DNA of 64,000 nt from Microbacterium sp. Leaf288 (GCF_001422925.1 NZ_LMNI01000011.1:132114-196113); one strand, 5' to 3'; positions 43,357 to 51,513 are shown, numbered from the stretch's first letter. Numbers and translations: made by a program. The notes: a model not told the origin generated them from the sequence alone.

Positions 43357-43920
43357 TTGTCAGCGGCAGACTCTCGAACAACATGGGTGCTCGTGGACGG
43401 CGAGAACATCGACGCGACTCTCGGCACTTCGATCCTCAACCGGCGGCCGCAGCCGGACGAGCGGCCACGGTGGGATCGACTCCTCGCTTTCGCCGGAAGG
43501 GAGTGGGCCCAGCCGGCGCGGGGCGTCTTCTTCCTCAACGCGTCATCGGGTATTCCCATGGCGTTCGTCCAGGCGCTCAAGGCGATGGACTACATCGTCG
43601 TCCCGCTGTCCGGCGAGCCTGACGAGAAGGTCGTCGACATCGCCATCCAGCGCACACTGCGCGCTCTCGACAGCCGTTCCGCCGACGTGATGCTCGTCAG
43701 CCACGACGGCGACTTCATCCAAGACATCGCGGGCCTGATCGGTCCACCGCGGCGGGTCGGCGTCGTCTCCTTCGCAGAGTTCCGAAACATCGGCTTCAAC
43801 TCGCTCGCCGGGCTGGAGAAGTTCGACCTCGAGTACGACGCGCGGGTCTTCGACGCTCCACTGTCACGGATCCGGGTGATCCCCATCGGCGAATTCGACC
43901 CGACCACGTTCCTGGATTGA
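43357..43920 (+). CDS. NYN-domain (PIN-like) putative ribonuclease
   Basis: A 187-residue LabA/DUF88-type protein. The acidic residues of a PIN-like nuclease site are visible as VLVDGENID at the start, then GEPDEKVVDIAIQ and DVMLVSHDGDF. The long frame extends to 42835, but the real start is probably TTG at 43357, with AAGGAG 6 bases upstream and the conserved domain just after. The substrate RNA is unknown. Head-to-head with the LON-domain gene (160 bases). Confidence 0.85.
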   Translation: MSAADSRTTWVLVDGENIDATLGTSILNRRPQPDERPRWDRLLAFAGREWAQPARGVFFLNASSGIPMAFVQALKAMDYIVVPLSGEPDEKVVDIAIQRTLRALDSRSADVMLVSHDGDFIQDIAGLIGPPRRVGVVSFAEFRNIGFNSLAGLEKFDLEYDARVFDAPLSRIRVIPIGEFDPTTFLD

Positions 43921-44012
43921 GAACCGTCCCGGCGGCTTGCTCGGCGACCGGCACGCGCATTCGCGGTGAGCCGCGTGCCTCTGGTGATTCTCCGGCACGC
44001 GATGATGGAGCC

Positions 44013-44282
44013 ATGTCTTCCTCCGTCGAACGCCGTTCCAACCCGACGGCCTGGGCCGCGTTCTGGTTCGCGCTGGCCGGCCTCGTGCTCATGCCCATTC
44101 CTCTGTTCATCGGGCTGATACTGGGCGGCGGCCTTTCCATCGTCGCTGCCGTCCTCGCGGTGATCGGCCTTCTCAAGGGCCTCGCACGGGGCGGTACGGG
44201 CATCGCGCCGGTCGTCTTCGCGGCAATCTTCATCGCGCTCACGTGGGGCGGGATCTCGATCGGCGGCGGCACCGTCTGGTAG
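44013..44282 (+). CDS. Small two-helix membrane protein (DUF4190-like)
   Basis: An 89-residue protein starting MSSSVERRSNPTAWAAFWFA, with a polar N-terminus and two to three membrane helices rich in Gly, Ile and Ala. It resembles DUF4190-type small membrane proteins of actinobacteria. GGAG lies only 2 bases before the ATG, and a GATGAT box 6 bases before it could make the transcript leaderless. Confidence 0.65.
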   Translation: MSSSVERRSNPTAWAAFWFALAGLVLMPIPLFIGLILGGGLSIVAAVLAVIGLLKGLARGGTGIAPVVFAAIFIALTWGGISIGGGTVW

Positions 44283-44327
44283 GTCTGCTCCTAAGACGCG
44301 AGGGCGCAGCATCCTGCCGCCCCGACG

Positions 44328-44789
44328 CTAGCCGAGGTGACGGGCGAGGGCTTCGAGCAGGCCTCGGGTGCCTTCTTCGCGGTTCGGGCCGTCGGCCCAG
44401 AACCTGTCGAAGAAGATGCCGTGCTCGACATGCGTGAGCCTGGTGCCGCCCGCTACCTGCTCGAACTCGAAGGACGCCACCGACGTGGACATGTGCGTGC
44501 CATCGAGCCACATGTCGTAGGTCGTGACGATGCGGACGTGTTCGACGATGTCGGTGTAGACGGCCTCGTACCGCGAGAGCGGGCCTCCGTGGAACTTCGC
44601 CTCGTCGATGTCGCGTCCGCCGACGCGGAAGTCGAACGTCCACTCGCCGGACTCGAACGCGTCTCCGTCGCTGAGCCAGCGACGCTTCTGCTCCCCGTCG
44701 GCGAACGCCTGCCAGACCCTGGTGACGGGCGCGGGGTACTCGCGCGTGAGGGTGAAACCGGAGTGGGCGAGGCGCCGGTCGACCGTCAT
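44328..44789 (-). CDS. SRPBCC (AHSA1-like) protein
   Basis: A 153-residue helix-grip protein of the START/SRPBCC group. The family pattern is visible as FTLTREYPAPVTRVWQAFAD at the start, then WTFDFRVGGRD and GGTRLTHVEHG. Such proteins bind hydrophobic ligands; operon-borne copies beside ArsR regulators are common. The ATG at 44789 overlaps the stop of the reductase gene (ATGA). Third gene of the ArsR operon. Confidence 0.88.
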   Translation of the reverse strand: MTVDRRLAHSGFTLTREYPAPVTRVWQAFADGEQKRRWLSDGDAFESGEWTFDFRVGGRDIDEAKFHGGPLSRYEAVYTDIVEHVRIVTTYDMWLDGTHMSTSVASFEFEQVAGGTRLTHVEHGIFFDRFWADGPNREEGTRGLLEALARHLG

Positions 44790-45448
44790 CGGGCTGTGTC
44801 CTCGCGGGTGAAGGTGACGTGGATCGTGCCGCTCTCGGCGACCAGGGTCCGCACCCGGTGGGTCGATTCGAGGCCTCGCAGGTCGTCCCATACGCGGACG
44901 CCCCGGCCGAGCACGATCGGCGCGATCGCGACGTGAAGGTCGTCGACGAGTCCCTCGCGGAGGAACTCGCGCGCGGTGCGTATGCCGCCCCCGACCCGGA
45001 CGTCGAGACCGCCGGCGGCGGTGGTGGCCTCGGCGAGCACGTCCTCGATGGCGCCGGCGCGGAACTCGAACGTCGTCCCGCCGGCCATCGGGATCGACGG
45101 CCGTGGCGCGGAGTGCGTGAGCACGTAGACGGGGTACCCGAACGGCGGCTGGTCGCCCCACCACCCCTTCCAGTCCGGGTCATCGGGATACGCGTGCAGA
45201 CCGAACATGGCCGCGCCCATGATCTCGGCGCCCACGCCCGTGAAGAACGAGGCGGCGAACGATTCATCGATCCCGGTGGTTCCCGCGCCACTCGTGTCGC
45301 CGAAGACCTTCTGCCGGAAGGTGCGCGTGGCTGCGTAGGCCGCGGTCAGGGGTCCCCAGTCCTCGCCCATGGGGTTGTCGGCCTCGGGATCGGGCGCAGC
45401 GGTGTAGCCGTCGAGTGACGAGAACAGGTCGACGCGAACACGGGTCAT
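44786..45448 (-). CDS. Dihydrofolate reductase-family (RibD C-terminal) protein
   Basis: A 220-residue reductase-fold protein. Family signs are VRVDLFSSLDGYTA at the start, GAEIMGAAMFGL, PVYVLTHSAPRP, DVRVGGGIRTAREFL with the Gly-rich NADPH loop, and a C-terminal DDLHVAIAPIVLGRG. It likely reduces an unknown substrate with NADPH; it is not the biosynthetic DHFR. It lies 1 base behind the ArsR gene and overlaps the SRPBCC gene, so all three form one operon. Confidence 0.9.
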   Translation of the reverse strand: MTRVRVDLFSSLDGYTAAPDPEADNPMGEDWGPLTAAYAATRTFRQKVFGDTSGAGTTGIDESFAASFFTGVGAEIMGAAMFGLHAYPDDPDWKGWWGDQPPFGYPVYVLTHSAPRPSIPMAGGTTFEFRAGAIEDVLAEATTAAGGLDVRVGGGIRTAREFLREGLVDDLHVAIAPIVLGRGVRVWDDLRGLESTHRVRTLVAESGTIHVTFTREDTAR

Positions 45449-45449
45449 T

Positions 45450-45788
45450 TCAGATCTCCTTCGGGGTGGTGCGGGCCAGGTGGATGCCGAGGCGGTCCGC
45501 CTGGCGTTCCGCAGAGGTTCGCTGCTCGCCGAGCCAGAGGTGCAGGACGTCGAGTGCGCCCGGTCGCAGGCTCACGGTCCGGACGCGCCCCTGCTTGCTC
45601 GACGTGACGACTCGGGCGTCCTCGAGGATCCGCAAGTGCTGAAGCAGCGACGGCAACGCCATCGAGAACGGTGCCATCAGGTCGGACACGACGGCCGGGG
45701 ACTTCGCCAGACGCTCCACGACCGCGCGGCGAGTGGGGTCCGCGAGAGCTCGGAGCACAGCATCCAGCTCTCCGGAATAGTTAGGCAT
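45450..45788 (-). CDS. ArsR-family repressor
   Basis: A 112-residue winged-helix regulator beginning MPNYSGELDAVLRALADPTR, with recognition helix region MALPSLLQHLRILEDARVV. No Cys-based metal site is visible, so it is probably not a metal sensor. The ATG at 45788 gives the usual family N-terminus; an in-frame ATG at 45800 is possible. A perfect 18-bp palindrome covers the start codon, suggesting self-control of the ArsR-reductase-SRPBCC operon. Confidence 0.9.
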   Translation of the reverse strand: MPNYSGELDAVLRALADPTRRAVVERLAKSPAVVSDLMAPFSMALPSLLQHLRILEDARVVTSSKQGRVRTVSLRPGALDVLHLWLGEQRTSAERQADRLGIHLARTTPKEI

Positions 45789-45797
45789 ATGCCTAAC
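45780..45797. promoter_or_regulatory. Autoregulatory ArsR operator
   Basis: GTTAGGCATATGCCTAAC is a perfect 18-bp palindrome whose centre contains the ArsR ATG. Its placement over the translation start matches the design seen at the DUF5937-type gene. Confidence 0.7.
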
Positions 45798-45997
45798 CAT
45801 TCCTCACTGGTCGGCGCCCGTCAACTGCCCGCCGAACGAGCGTGCGGGTTGTGCGACGGACTCGACGCGACGACCCGCCCGGGTCTCGCCAGCGTGCAGA
45901 GCCCGCAACCGAAGCAGTTCGGCGTCGACGTCGACGAGTACCTCGCGCCGGGACGAAATCCTCCTCACGGGGGAGGCGAGCCGAGACCTGCCGCTCG

Positions 45998-46003
45998 TAG
46001 CAT
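45998..46003 (+). promoter_or_regulatory. -10 box of a leaderless promoter
   Basis: TAGCAT is 7 bases before the ATG at 46011; GAGG also lies in the gap, so a leadered start is not excluded. Confidence 0.45.
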
Positions 46004-46010
46004 CCGAGGT

Positions 46011-46181
46011 ATGACCGATTCCGTCTTCAAGCCGGGTGACGACGTCTTCACCACGAACGCACGCGGCATCGTCATCGATGTCCGCGCAACGCCCTCGGGC
46101 AAGTGGGTCTTCGGAGTCGAGGACGCCCGCGGTGAGGTGAACTATTTCACCGCCGCGGCGCTCCGCCCGGCACAGCGCTAG
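46011..46181 (+). CDS. Small SH3-like hypothetical protein
   Basis: A 56-residue protein (MTDSVFKPGDDVFTTNARGI...) with alternating hydrophobic and polar residues as in a small beta-barrel of the SH3 or KOW type. No family assigned. Regular codon use and good start signals support it as real. The upstream stretch 45801-46010 shows no other gene. Confidence 0.7.
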   Translation: MTDSVFKPGDDVFTTNARGIVIDVRATPSGKWVFGVEDARGEVNYFTAAALRPAQR

Positions 46182-46208
46182 CGACTGCCGCCGCCCGGAC
46201 TGCGGCCC

Positions 46209-47915
46209 TCAGCCGCAGTTCGGGCGACAGCCGCGCTGGGTGACCGCATCGATCAGCACGGTGCCGATGTCGGTCGGCTGGAAGGCTTGATACGCCGCGC
46301 CGTCGGTGGCGGCCGCGATCTGCTCCAGAGCGGCCTGGTCGGTGTCGGGTCCGTAGCCGATCGCGATGACGGCGACGGGTTTCGCCGGATCCCGCAGAGT
46401 CTCGAGCTGCGCAAGCAGTCCCGGCAGGTCCAGGCCGTCATCATCCTCGTTGACCCCGTCGGTGTTGAGCAGCACCAGATGCACCTGCCCGGGGACATAG
46501 GTGTCGCGCATGTACTGCACCGCGGCGAGCACGCTGTCGTACAGGCCCGTGCCGCCGCCCACGAGACTGTCGAGCCCGTTGGCCGTGTCGATCGTGCGCT
46601 GCTTGTGCGCCGGATCGCCGAGCGGGCCGAACGGGACGATCTCCTGCCAGTCCTGTCCGCCGATCCGCCGGCTCGAGAACACCCAGGTCGCGAGCGACGA
46701 GTCGTCCGACAGCGAGTTGACGGCGCGCACGGCGGCCTGCTCGAACAGGTCGATGCGCCGCATGTCGGCGGTCGCCGGCTGAAGCATGGAACCCGAGACG
46801 TCGTTGAGCGAGAGCATCCTCGACGGCGCGGTGAGCATCTGCCAGGTGCGCAGCGCTTCGGCTTGGTTGGCGCTGTCGATGGGCTCGGCGACCACGGCGG
46901 CGTCGTCAGAGTCCGCAAGCGAGTCCGGCGCGTTCCCCGCCGCGTCGCGCAGGCCGTGCTCGGCGAGGTGGTCGCTTCCGCTCGCCACGGCGGCGGCGAA
47001 CATCTCGACGGCGTCGAGGGTGTCGGCCGAAGTGTCTGCGAGCGTCACGAGGGGCACGCCGAGCACAGGCTTCACATCGGCGGGGTAGATCGGCACGAGT
47101 GCGGTCTGCGCTTCGCGGCCGTACTCCAGCAGCGCCTGCTCCGTGGTCACGGCGATCGTCGGCGTCGCCGCCGCAGATACTGCCGTGAGCGCATCGGCGG
47201 CGGTCGGGACGACGCCGGCGTCGAGGCCGAGCGCGAGCGCCGTGAATGCACGCGCATCCCCGCCGACCGCCGTCTGCAGCGCGAGCAGCGCGGCGGAGCT
47301 CGCCGCGACCGCCGCCGGATCCGGCAGCACGGCGGCGACCGCGCGCCCCGCGAGGCTCGAGAACCCAGCGCCTGCGGACTCGAGCGCAGCCGCCGTGGGC
47401 TCCGTCGCCGCGAACACGACCGGGGTGCTGGCCACGGGGGCACTGACGACCAGCTCCGCCGCGTCGACGCCGGTGAGCTCCGCCTGGCGGGTCGCTCGCT
47501 CGGGCCACATCGCGGAGTCCGGCACCCAGACGTCGAAGTCCGGCGAGGACCCGGCAGCCAGCGCCGCCGCTGTGACGGAGCTGTCTTCGGCGACGATCGT
47601 CACATCGGGGCAGTCGGCGCGGGTGTCGGGCAGATCGGCGACGATCGCCTCGAGCGCTGCCGCGAGCGCTGGGTCCGCGGTGACGCGCAAGCTCGAAGGC
47701 ACGCACCCGCCTGTCGACGCAGGTCCGTCGTCGGGCTCCGTGCCGGTCCCGCGCGTGAGGAAGATGCCGAGGACGACCGCGATCGCCACGACGAGGACGA
47801 GGATCACTCCGAGCAGCAGCAGGGAGCGCCGCCGCCGCTGTGCGGCGCGGACGGCCGCCCGCGTGGGGGCATCGCTGTTGATGGGCGTGTTCGGCTGCAC
47901 TCGAACCACATGCAC
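46209..47915 (-). CDS. Membrane-anchored binding-protein/VWA hybrid
   Basis: A 568-residue protein. Arg-rich cytosolic end, one membrane helix at about 30-53, then an extracellular binding-protein-like region (about 65-350, with PDFDVWVPDSAMWPERATRQ, TPVVFAATEP and VPIYPADVKP). A von Willebrand factor A domain follows at about 385-560. The MIDAS metal site is visible as NDVSGSM (Asp-x-Ser-x-Ser), then GGTGLYD and LLNTDGVNEDD. Such proteins may bind a ligand or metal outside the cell. GTG start at 47915 with CGGAG upstream. Alone in its transcript, with three palindromes in front. Confidence 0.85.
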   Translation of the reverse strand: MHVVRVQPNTPINSDAPTRAAVRAAQRRRRSLLLLGVILVLVVAIAVVLGIFLTRGTGTEPDDGPASTGGCVPSSLRVTADPALAAALEAIVADLPDTRADCPDVTIVAEDSSVTAAALAAGSSPDFDVWVPDSAMWPERATRQAELTGVDAAELVVSAPVASTPVVFAATEPTAAALESAGAGFSSLAGRAVAAVLPDPAAVAASSAALLALQTAVGGDARAFTALALGLDAGVVPTAADALTAVSAAATPTIAVTTEQALLEYGREAQTALVPIYPADVKPVLGVPLVTLADTSADTLDAVEMFAAAVASGSDHLAEHGLRDAAGNAPDSLADSDDAAVVAEPIDSANQAEALRTWQMLTAPSRMLSLNDVSGSMLQPATADMRRIDLFEQAAVRAVNSLSDDSSLATWVFSSRRIGGQDWQEIVPFGPLGDPAHKQRTIDTANGLDSLVGGGTGLYDSVLAAVQYMRDTYVPGQVHLVLLNTDGVNEDDDGLDLPGLLAQLETLRDPAKPVAVIAIGYGPDTDQAALEQIAAATDGAAYQAFQPTDIGTVLIDAVTQRGCRPNCG

Positions 47916-47947
47916 TCCGATGGACGGCGGGTGGGGCCCGCTTCGGG

Positions 47948-48008
47948 GATACGTCGACGTATCTGAGGAATACGGCGTCGTATTTGGGGGGATACTTCAG
48001 TGGAGTAT
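47948..48008. promoter_or_regulatory. Three phased ATAC..GTAT palindromes
   Basis: Site 1 is GATACGTCGACGTATC (47948-47963, perfect 16 bp). Site 2 is AATACG-GCGT-CGTATT (47969-47984). Site 3 is ATACT-N7-AGTAT (47992-48008). Centres 1 and 2 are 21 bp apart (two helical turns) and centres 2 and 3 about 23 bp apart. They lie 33-93 bases before the VWA gene start and look like a repressor or activator array. Confidence 0.7.
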
Positions 48009-48055
48009 AGGGGACGGGCAGTCTCGATGCCCGGTGAGCTGGGCCCTCCGCGTGA

Positions 48056-48787
48056 TCAGCTGATCGAGGCCGCCGCCGCGCGGATCGCGTCCAGTGTCGC
48101 CTGCGGCTGCGACACCATCGAGACGTGGGACGCATCCACCTCGGTGATCGTGGCTCCGGCGCGCTCTGCCATACGACGCTGCGTGTCGATCGGGATGACG
48201 CGGTCGTCGGTGCCGAGGACGGCCCAGCTCGGGATCGTCTTCCACGCCGGCGCCGCCGACGGTGTCACGTTCGCGACGAACGACGCCGGACGCTGCGTCG
48301 CGACGATTGTCCATCGGTCGGCCTCGGGGAGGTCCTGTGCGAACGCGTCATGCACGGTCTGCGGCTTGAGGAATGCCTCGGCCGCGCCCTCCGGAGCTCC
48401 CGGGTAGCCCGCGACGTCGAGGACCGTGGTCGGATCCGCGACCGCCAAGGCGGAACCCGACCCCTCGAGGATGCCGACGACGGTCTCGCCCTCGTCGGGG
48501 ATGAACGCGTCGACGTACACCAGCGCCTTCACGTCGCCGCCGTGGGCGCCGGCGTTCGTGATGACCGCGCCGCCGTACGAGTGGCCGACGAGCACGACGG
48601 GCCCGCTCGTCCGCTGCGCGAGGAATGACGCGATGTAGGCGGCGTCGGACGTCAGCCCGCGCAGCTCGTTCGGCGGTGCCAGGACGGTGAATCCCTCGGC
48701 CTGAAGTGGAACGCTGACGGCGTTCCAGCTCGAGGCGTCAGCCCACGCGCCGTGCACGAGGACGATGGTCGGCTTGCTCTCTGACAT
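48056..48787 (-). CDS. Alpha/beta hydrolase
   Basis: A 243-residue esterase-type hydrolase. The oxyanion motif is VLVHGAWADASSW; the nucleophile elbow is VGHSYGG. The likely acid Asp is in GTDDRVIPID and the His in DASHVSMVSQP. It resembles the small pyrethroid- or salicylate-esterase-like hydrolases. The ATG at 48787 follows GGGAAG; the frame extends to 48874 without a ribosome binding site. Confidence 0.9.
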   Translation of the reverse strand: MSESKPTIVLVHGAWADASSWNAVSVPLQAEGFTVLAPPNELRGLTSDAAYIASFLAQRTSGPVVLVGHSYGGAVITNAGAHGGDVKALVYVDAFIPDEGETVVGILEGSGSALAVADPTTVLDVAGYPGAPEGAAEAFLKPQTVHDAFAQDLPEADRWTIVATQRPASFVANVTPSAAPAWKTIPSWAVLGTDDRVIPIDTQRRMAERAGATITEVDASHVSMVSQPQATLDAIRAAAASIS

Positions 48788-48987
48788 TCGACTTCCCATC
48801 TGTTGCGCCGCCCCCAGGCGGCTGCGGATGATCGAAGTCGCGTCGTGTGCTGTCCTGGACGCGCTGACCGACACCTTAGGGCCGCCCGCCGCGCCGGCGC
48901 CAGCGCGAAGTTCACAGGTGCGGGACCGCGTCCGCCACTGCTCCCGATCGTCGCACCGCTCGGCGCGGCGTACGAGGGGCGCACCGC

Positions 48988-49006
48988 GAGCAGGCGCCGC
49001 CTGCTC
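48988..49006 (-). terminator. Hairpin behind the small membrane gene
   Basis: GAGCAGGC-GCC-GCCTGCTC is a perfect 8-bp stem, 9 bases after the stop codon of the 56-aa gene in its direction of transcription. The rest of 48788-49015 shows no gene. Confidence 0.55.
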
Positions 49007-49015
49007 GGGCGCTCG

Positions 49016-49186
49016 CTAGCGGCGTTGTTCGAAGGCTCCCGCGGTGACCGGAATCGCGACGGCCGCCACGATGCAGAGCAGGCCCAGGACGAACACCAGC
49101 GCAGGCAGGACCGGTGACGCGAACGACAGCCCCAGGATCACCATTCCGCCGACCATCAGGATCAGATAGAGCACGAAAAGCAGCAT
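49016..49186 (-). CDS. Small 56-aa membrane protein
   Basis: The frame starts with ATG at 49186, has GGAGG 6 bases upstream and ends in TAG at 49016. It encodes two membrane helices (LFVLYLILMVGGMVILGLSF and VLPALVFVLGLLCIVAAVAI) and ends with a polar EQRR. Family unknown. The ribosome binding site and helix pattern make it a convincing small gene. Confidence 0.78.
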   Translation of the reverse strand: MLLFVLYLILMVGGMVILGLSFASPVLPALVFVLGLLCIVAAVAIPVTAGAFEQRR

Positions 49187-49278
49187 CGCCAACCTCCAGG
49201 ATCGCCTCCCTCATTGATACTCCTCACGGGCCTGCCGCGGGAAGGGCCGTGTCCCTGGCATCGGTCTCGGGCGGGCGC

Positions 49279-49284
49279 GAGAAT
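49279..49284 (+). promoter_or_regulatory. -10 box of a leaderless promoter
   Basis: GAGAAT is exactly 6 bases before the ATG at 49291. Confidence 0.55.
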
Positions 49285-49290
49285 GGCGCC

Positions 49291-49662
49291 ATGAGACTCG
49301 TGCAGGTTGCTCAGCACGCCGACGACCTCGAGCGCGCCGCAGGCTTCTACACCTCCCTCCTCGGCAGCGACGCGACGGCGGTGTTCGATCCGCCGGGCCT
49401 GCTGTTCTTCGACCTCGACGGCGTGCGGCTGCTGCTGGACCGCAACGCCCCGACCGCGCTGCTGTACCTGCATGTCGACGACGTCACGGCGGCCCTCGAG
49501 CGGATCGGCGATCGGGCCGAGGTCGTCTCACCGCCGCACGTGATCTTCACCCACGAGGACGACACCCTCGGACCGGCAGGGCACGACGAGTGGCAGGCCT
49601 TCGTCGAGGACTCCGAGGGCAACACCGTCGGCCTCGTCTCGTTCCGGCCCATCGCCTCCTGA
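49291..49662 (+). CDS. VOC-family (glyoxalase-like) protein
   Basis: A 123-residue vicinal-oxygen-chelate protein. It starts MRLVQVAQHADDLERAAGFY, the usual beta-alpha opening, with YLHVDDVTAALERI in the middle. The end FVEDSEGNTVGLVSF carries the Glu/Asp-x-Asp-Gly-Asn metal motif. Metal-dependent dioxygenase, glyoxalase or resistance functions are all possible. ATG start without a ribosome binding site, at leaderless spacing. Confidence 0.87.
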   Translation: MRLVQVAQHADDLERAAGFYTSLLGSDATAVFDPPGLLFFDLDGVRLLLDRNAPTALLYLHVDDVTAALERIGDRAEVVSPPHVIFTHEDDTLGPAGHDEWQAFVEDSEGNTVGLVSFRPIAS

Positions 49663-49755
49663 GACCGCCAGGCTGCACGATGGATGCCCGCGTGATGAGG
49701 CATCCTGCTCGTATCGAGTCGGTAACGGGAGTCAGAGTGCACGCTCCTGTCGGGT

Positions 49756-49761
49756 TAGCCT
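49756..49761 (+). promoter_or_regulatory. -10 box of a leaderless promoter
   Basis: TAGCCT is 7 bases before the ATG of the serine dehydratase gene at 49769; no ribosome binding site is seen. Confidence 0.65.
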
Positions 49762-49768
49762 GGTCGCG

Positions 49769-51370
49769 ATGAGCGCCTACGTCTCGGCGTTCGAGCTGTT
49801 CTCCATCGGCGTAGGACCCTCGAGCTCCCACACGGTCGGTCCCATGCGGGCCGCCCACGATTTCGTCGTCCGCCTGCGCGAAAGCGGGGTTCTGCCGCAG
49901 GTCGGCCGCGTCACCTGCACGCTGTACGGCTCGCTCGGCGCCACGGGCATCGGCCACGGCACACCCGACGCCGTCGTCGCGGGGCTGCAGGGCCTCGAAC
50001 CCGAGACGGTGGATCCGGATGCTGTGCGCTCCGCCTGGAGCGCCTGGCCCGACGATCGCGCGCTCGAGCTCGCCGGGAGGCACGCCGTCCCGTTCCGGCG
50101 CGGCGACGTCGTGTTCGCGCCGCGCACCAGGCTGCCTGGCCACCCCAACGCCATGACCCTCGAAGCGTGGACCTCGCCCGACGACGGACCTGCGCGTGCG
50201 CTCTCCGCGCCCGGAGTGCGCGAGACGGGCTCGCCTGCGGCTCTCGAACCCGTGGCGGCGACGGATGCCGGACTCCTCGTCCGCGAGACCTACTACTCCG
50301 TCGGCGGCGGCTTCATCCGCCGCGAAGGTGAGTCTGCGAGCGGCTCAGCGGCCGCAGGGGGGCCCCCGCGCGCGTTCCCCCTGGACTTCTCCAGCGCCGA
50401 GGAGCTGCTCGCCGTGTGCGACGAGCGGGGCATCACGATCGCCGAAGCCGCGCGCATCAACGAGGAGTCGCTGCGCCCCGACGAGGACATCGCCGAGGGG
50501 CTGGATGCGATCTGGGACGCGATGGCCGCGTGCGTCGAGGCCGGCCTGCAGGCGGGGGGCGTTCTCCCCGGGATGCTGGGGGTCAAGCGCCGCGCAGCAT
50601 CCATCCGCGAGCAGCTCGAGGCCGCCGAGGCCGACGGCCGTCGCGAGCTGCCGGGGGAGTGGCTGGGCGCCTTCGCGCTCGCGGTCAACGAGGAGAACGC
50701 CGCAGGCGGGCGGGTCGTGACCGCTCCGACGAACGGTGCTGCCGGGATCCTGCCCGCCGTCGCGATGTACTGGTGGCGCTTCCTCGCCGATTCCGGCCTC
50801 GGCGCCGGCAACGCGGTGACGCCCTACGGCGAGCTGGTCGGCAGCGCACTGCTCGGCTATCACGGGCACGCGGCGACCACCGAAGAGGCTGCAGGCTGGG
50901 ACGACGAACAGGTGGCGGAGGCGAACCGTCGCCGAGGCATCCGTCGATTCCTCCTCACAGCGACCGCGCTGGGCTCGCTGTTCAAGGCCAACGCGTCGAT
51001 CTCGGGCGCAGAGGGCGGCTGCCAGGCCGAGGTGGGATCGGCGTGCGCGATGGCCGCGGGCGGCCTCACCGCCGTGATGGGTGGCACGAACCGGCAGATC
51101 GAGAACGCCGCCGAGATCGCGATGGAGCACCACCTCGGCCTCACCTGCGACCCGGTCGGCGGACTCGTGCAGATCCCGTGCATCGAGCGCAACGCGATCG
51201 CCGCGTCCACGGCGGTGACGGCCGCGCGGCTCGCGCTGCGTGGCGACGGTTCGCACTACGTCTCGCTCGACGCGGTCGTCGAGACCATGCGCCAGACCGG
51301 CATCGACATGTCGCACAAGTACAAGGAGACGAGCGAAGGCGGTCTCGCGGTCAACGTCATCGAGTGCTGA
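49769..51370 (+). CDS. sdaA: L-serine ammonia-lyase (iron-sulfur type)
   Basis: A 533-residue enzyme converting L-serine to pyruvate and ammonia. The beta domain comes first (SIGVGPSSSHTVGPMRAAHD), then the alpha domain (GRVVTAPTNGAAGILPAV). The cysteines for the 4Fe-4S cluster are visible in EGGCQAEVGSACAMAAGG and LTCDPVGGLVQIPCIERN. It is longer than typical single-chain versions (about 455-460 aa). The extra residues lie between the domains at about 120-200 and are Pro/Ser/Gly-rich. Leaderless ATG start. Confidence 0.95.
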   Translation: MSAYVSAFELFSIGVGPSSSHTVGPMRAAHDFVVRLRESGVLPQVGRVTCTLYGSLGATGIGHGTPDAVVAGLQGLEPETVDPDAVRSAWSAWPDDRALELAGRHAVPFRRGDVVFAPRTRLPGHPNAMTLEAWTSPDDGPARALSAPGVRETGSPAALEPVAATDAGLLVRETYYSVGGGFIRREGESASGSAAAGGPPRAFPLDFSSAEELLAVCDERGITIAEAARINEESLRPDEDIAEGLDAIWDAMAACVEAGLQAGGVLPGMLGVKRRAASIREQLEAAEADGRRELPGEWLGAFALAVNEENAAGGRVVTAPTNGAAGILPAVAMYWWRFLADSGLGAGNAVTPYGELVGSALLGYHGHAATTEEAAGWDDEQVAEANRRRGIRRFLLTATALGSLFKANASISGAEGGCQAEVGSACAMAAGGLTAVMGGTNRQIENAAEIAMEHHLGLTCDPVGGLVQIPCIERNAIAASTAVTAARLALRGDGSHYVSLDAVVETMRQTGIDMSHKYKETSEGGLAVNVIEC

Positions 51371-51434
51371 AGCCGAGTGCTGACCTCCGGAGCCCGGTGG
51401 CGGTCTTGTTCGTTCACGGCGAACGCTCGGTGGC

Positions 51435-51461
51435 TTAGCACTCGCATATCGAGAGTGCTAA
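51435..51461. promoter_or_regulatory. CIRCE element (HrcA operator)
   Basis: TTAGCACTC-N9-GAGTGCTAA is an exact match to the CIRCE consensus, 52 bases before the Hsp20 start. HrcA, encoded elsewhere, should repress this gene until heat or misfolding stress. Confidence 0.95.
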
Positions 51462-51513
51462 TCTGGTGGCAGTTGAGCCGGTGAGGCTCAACTTTCGACG
51501 AGAGGAGATAATC

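Noticed and set aside
45801..46010. Upstream extension of the small SH3-like gene to 45788 or 45480
   Set aside because: The extension is antisense to the ArsR gene in part, lacks a start signal and has no conserved pattern. The ATG at 46011 has good signals.
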